Positions 60,375 through 64,000 of a stretch of 64,000 nucleotides of DNA are shown here, one piece after another. The notes under the pieces are model-generated. The model saw only the letters and a program-made list of their open reading frames with translations. It was not told where the DNA came from and searched no databases. Source of the stretch: Hymenolepis diminuta (lineage: Eukaryota; Platyhelminthes; Cestoda; Cyclophyllidea; Hymenolepididae); assembly GCA_900708905.1 (NCBI GenBank), contig CAADRB010000051.1, forward strand, positions 12,760 through 76,759. Direction: 5' to 3'. The number at the start of each line of letters is the position of its first letter. The stretch's first letter is position 1. Position numbers and translations under genes: made by a program.

Positions 60375-61787
60375 TTAAAAAGACGAAAACTAATTCTATG
60401 ACAAAGCCGAAATTCAGGCATAAAATAAATATGCAAGCAGAGGAGATAAATAATGCTTATCCTGGGCAGAGAAGCGACATCCTGGAACATGACTAATAAT
60501 ATAATATATTGTGTATCATTCAGACCCTCATATATTATTAAATTCATTTAAAACGAAGTTTTTCTTCCGAATAACTAGTCTCATTCCCTGTGAATTGTAA
60601 CGTGAATAGTGCTTTGTTGGTCAGGACTTAATTTCAGGTCTTTTGTACGTAGTTTGTACCTGTTTTCAACGGAAGTTGACCACCAATCTAAAGTCATCGT
60701 TCGTTGTTATGATAGTCAAGTTGCTCCCAGCAGCAGTAGGTTGAGCATAGAATATTGCCCGCTTTGATTACTAATCCACCGCCTTGGACCTAATTTAAAG
60801 ACTATGATCATTCCAAAATAATGCTTATTTTCTCTTCTCATTTTTGCTGAAATATGAAGTAAGGTGGGTATAAATCAAGCTAATTTCGCACCTGTCACTC
60901 AACGGGGAAACGTCATAGATTCAGGATTAGTAATCTTTACGGGGAGACATTAACGGCTTGAAAGATTGCTAATTTAAATATTTGGTACAAATGAGTCATG
61001 TCAAATTGAAACCAAAATTTGCATAACGATTCATTGGGAGAATTCTACCTAATTTAAATCTTTAAAATGTATTTTCAAAATCACTCTCCCCCTCTTAAAC
61101 GGGTGTAGATATGTTGAGGAAAAGTTCACTTCCTTCTAATAAAACGAGTTTGATATGTTGTGGTAATGCTTATGATATATCACCGATCTCATTTATATCA
61201 TATGCATACTATTATTAATCCTCAGCAAGGCAAGGTATACAATTCTTCATTGAGGGGAACATCTGAATAGACGCGCATTCCATTACCAGATAAGGAAAGT
61301 GTTATAACGTAACCAACTAGAAGTTCCAGTAGTAATCTCTGAGAGCCAACAATCTAGAAAACTCGGTAATATAGCAACTTAACACAGAAGCCAATAGCCC
61401 ACGGCAGATCACAAGACACGTTATAGTCAACACGTGTGTATTCACGAAACTCGCTCTCAATCGGTATCGGCTTGAACAAATAGGCATAATTATCAGGTGT
61501 TTTTTATCGGTGGGGAAATGAAGAAGATCACATTTTTATTCATAGAGGAAATATTGGGAGCGGAGGAAAATGACAATCATTTCTTCTAACAGAAGGGTTA
61601 TCGAATAGAAGTGAAAATTAAATTTTGAGCGCCAATAGAGTTTTAAAATTTCGATTCTTGGCTTCAGGTTGTTCAGGAAATGACCGCCTCGTTATGTTCT
61701 AAAATTTCAATATTCTAATTTCTGGATCTGATCCTCATTTTCCTGATGAATTCACATTTGCAGCGTTCAGAATTTATTGACTATTTT
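60375..61787. other. Spacer between LINE tail and LTR element
   Basis: No gene or repeat is recognised. It is AT-rich. Confidence 0.5.
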
Positions 61788-62022
61788 TGCGATCTACAAG
61801 CCAAAATTCCATCCAGAGAAGAAGAAAAGGCAGAATCTCTCGTTGTTATTGACAAAAACTTATTACCGTTCAAATAGAACTATTTACCGCATAATGAAAT
61901 TCATTTTTGTTCAAATAACAAATTTAAGTGATAAGCGCTATTTCCAATAATGACAGAAAGAAAACAATAAATGAATATTAATTTTTCAAGAAAAATATTT
62001 CATTTAATTATGTATTATGGCA
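61788..62022 (-). repeat. LTR family A, 3' LTR of copy 2
   Basis: About 235 bp, starting TGCGATCTACAAGCC on plus. It differs substantially from the 5' LTR of the same element, so this is not a young insertion by the LTR clock. Confidence 0.65.
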
Positions 62023-62574
62023 TTGTCTATTTGACGATTTTCTTTTTAAGTCGCACTTTCGTAGGACTTTTTCGTGTTCGGTTGAAGCCCTTCGGTTGGT
62101 TCTTCATTCCTCCGTGGCGACCTATTTCATATACATGAGAGTAAACAGATGATTTATGTAGATTCAGTCTGCTTCTTCTTCCCATTAACAATTACATCAG
62201 AAGGTTTCTATTAAGCTTTGGATAAGCAGACGTCTAGAAGTTCACGAGAATTGATCCCTCTCCTTTTCGTAAGACTTGACCTTTTACTTTCTCTTGGTTC
62301 GGGTCTTCCGCTCCCGATATCTGAAACGGAACAGTTCATTCAACATTTATTTCACAGGGTGATCGCCATGCTCTTTCTTCTCGATAACTTTCACTCTTGA
62401 TCCAGATTTCGATTCACCGATCATTGTAGGAACTAGTTCAAGATGTTGCTTCTACTTCTTCCTCCTCTTTCTGTAGGTTTTCGTAACGCGTTGGAGGTGA
62501 ATCTTCTGCATATTTTCATTCCTCTTCATATCCTTCTTCAAGCTGCCTCTTAATTCTGTCACCCGATTGACCGT

Positions 62575-63495
62575 TGATTGACCCTCTGAGTGACGATCTT
62601 CCTTCTGAATTCTGGTTTCGTTCGGCACATTGTTTCCTTATGTTCTCGTTTGCCACACAATTTGGAAATTTGAGAGTGGTAGGCACGAAAGTCAGCTTTC
62701 AGTCAGGGTTTTACGGGGGTAGGAACATTCTGGAACACAGTTTCACCAAAAATTCCTTCACAAGAAATTCGATCAGCAGAACCGTTTACACCAGATTTCT
62801 GTTGATTTCACCCAATTTCAAACCTGATGTCCAAATTTATGTATTGATTAACGATATCTTCTAATGTGATTGTATTACGTGCTTCGACCATTCCGAGGAT
62901 CTGACAGCAGACATCAGTTGGGTAAAGTTCTCAAAGACCACTCAAAAACAGGAGGCGTTTGAAATGATCCCTAGAAATGGCAGAAAAGTGGCGAAGTTCA
63001 AAAACACAATTGATGTGACTAGCATAAGTCATCTAGTCTTAATCATGGCCCTTAGTGAGGTAGAGACAATGAAATCTGTTTCGCAGTTCGAGGGACTTAA
63101 TCAAAGAAATGGGAGATAACTGAGACTGTTTCATCAAATGTTGGATCGGAAATTGTTCTTGGATGGATGACATATTCGAATCCTTCATTTTCAGCAACTC
63201 CCAACTTCCGTAATAACGGTCTAACTTTTACATTATCCGGAACATGAGCGAGACCGTTTTGGAAAATATCCTCACACTTTTCAAACCAGTTGGCAAATGT
63301 TTGGCCTACTTTTAGATCATGGTGAAATTCATTAACTTGTAGAACCAAAGAATCTGTGGATTGTTTGGGTGGTGAAAAACTCGTTGTATCAGTATTTTCT
63401 TGCAGCATCATAAGAGATTGGGGCGTTTTCTTCAGAAAAAGTTTATTCTTCTTCAGGATGAGTTCAAATTCATCGATATTCAATGGCATTTTCAA
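62575..63495 (-). pseudogene. Broken gypsy-type gag (copy 2)
   Basis: The predicted 132-residue product of 63495-63097 is identical to that of copy 1. The downstream interrupted frames and zinc-knuckle remnant are the same too. Confidence 0.72.
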
Positions 63496-63541
63496 ATATT
63501 CACATATTGATATTTGTTAGCCTTTTGTCACTGCCAAAGTT

Positions 63542-63787
63542 TGCGATCTGCAAGCCGAAGTCCCATCTGGAGAAGAAGGAAAACACAAATTTTCATTGTT
63601 ATAACAACTTATTACACTTCAATTCGAACTTTGTGCATTTGACGTAATTTGTACTACTTCACTTAAAAATTTGAGAGGTAAGCGTTATTTCCAATAATAG
63701 TGGGGAAAAGATGCCAAATATATATTGATTCTATCAAGGAAAAATATTTATTAATTTTACTCGGTTATATTTTCGCCTTGGAATCCA
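63542..63787 (-). repeat. LTR family A, 5' LTR of copy 2
   Basis: About 246 bp, ending TTTTCGCCTTGGAATCCA on plus. Only its innermost ~40 bp equal the LTR of copy 1. Confidence 0.65.
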
Positions 63788-63949
63788 GTTTTTCCATTTT
63801 GCCATTCGGTCAAACGCATCAGATATTTTTCAATTAGCTATGATGCAAGCTTGTTAATAAGAGTTAACCGATACTAACACAACTGTGTTCACAGGAGTTG
63901 ACTGAAGGTAGATATAACTAACCACTCTTATTAATTTATGTAGTTTAAA

Positions 63950-64000
63950 ATGTATGAGCTTGCCGTCCTTTTAGGATTGGCTCTTTTCAACCACATTTCG
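63950..64000 (+). CDS. Possible start of a secreted-protein gene, cut by the window edge
   Basis: ATG at 63950 opens a frame of 17 codons reading MYELAVLLGLALFNHIS, a plausible signal peptide of the same style as the FnIII and nonapeptide genes. A weak TATA-like GATATAACTA lies at about 63911-63920, some 30 nt upstream. The fragment is too short for certainty. Confidence 0.28.
   Translation, partial: MYELAVLLGLALFNHIS

Larger units (their letters stand above)
61788..63787 (-). mobile_element. Pol-less Ty3/gypsy-type LTR element, copy 2
   Basis: On the minus strand: 5' LTR 63787-63542, primer-binding-site-like sequence 63536-63521, broken gag (about 63495-62575), and 3' LTR 62022-61788. The total is about 2.0 kb, with no pol region. 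From about 62310 to about 63581 the sequence matches copy 1 base for base at a constant offset of 16425 wherever compared, while both flanks, including the LTRs, diverge. The bases next to the LTR edges (ATTTT and GTTTT) are nearly but not exactly a 5-bp duplication. Confidence 0.78.

Noticed and set aside
60269..60547. Minus-strand open frame opposite the LINE tail
   Set aside because: Shadow of the plus-strand LINE-like frame; no independent support.

Overview
The window looks like a piece of an AT-rich, intron-bearing flatworm genome, most probably a tapeworm (cestode). The evidence is a secreted multi-FnIII gene with the exon layout of the cestode oncosphere antigens (EG95/TSOL45 type), introns ranging from about 63-110 nt up to several kb, Ty3/gypsy Gag remnants like those of flatworms, and a degraded mariner and a LINE. 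The low GC content would suit a hymenolepidid better than a taeniid, but that is inference. There are no operons, CRISPR arrays or recognisable rRNA/tRNA genes.

Layout. (1) 0-5 kb: a possible last exon at 242-519 (+). Next is a complete five-exon gene on the minus strand (809-2732) for a secreted or membrane-anchored protein with three FnIII-like domains, and then two Cys-containing exons of an unrecognised minus-strand gene (3124-3522). (2) 5-20 kb: gene desert with decayed repeats (families B and C). (3) 20.5-31.1 kb: a prominin (CD133-like) pentaspan membrane protein gene on the plus strand. Nine exons are resolved and give 886 codons; the signal-peptide exon was not found. One long intron lies after exon 1 (LINE fragment, family C repeat) and another after exon 2 (dead mariner). 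(4) 31-36 kb: desert with a solo LTR. (5) 36.2-38.0 kb: a minus-strand, apparently single-exon gene for a secreted protein built mainly of a Pro/Glu/Thr-rich nonapeptide (27-bp) repeat, interrupted by an assembly gap. (6) 42.8-56.5 kb: a complete 18-exon exportin-2 (CSE1L/CAS) gene on the plus strand, 1102 codons. Its intron 4 carries an antisense, pol-less gypsy-type element. (7) 56.5-64 kb: a strong GC-rich hairpin, repeat family B, a LINE tail, a solo LTR and a second pol-less gypsy-type element. The second element's 1.27-kb core appears identical to the first one's although their LTRs differ. At the very end there may be the start of another secreted-protein gene.

The three well-supported conserved or secreted genes do not form a pathway. 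CSE1L recycles importin-alpha, prominin organises membrane protrusions, and the two minus-strand secreted genes (FnIII and nonapeptide) look like lineage-specific surface or secretory products with very similar promoters: a TATA box 41-52 nt upstream of the ATG. The exon models were derived by hand from splice sites, reading phase and remembered family sequence, not by alignment.
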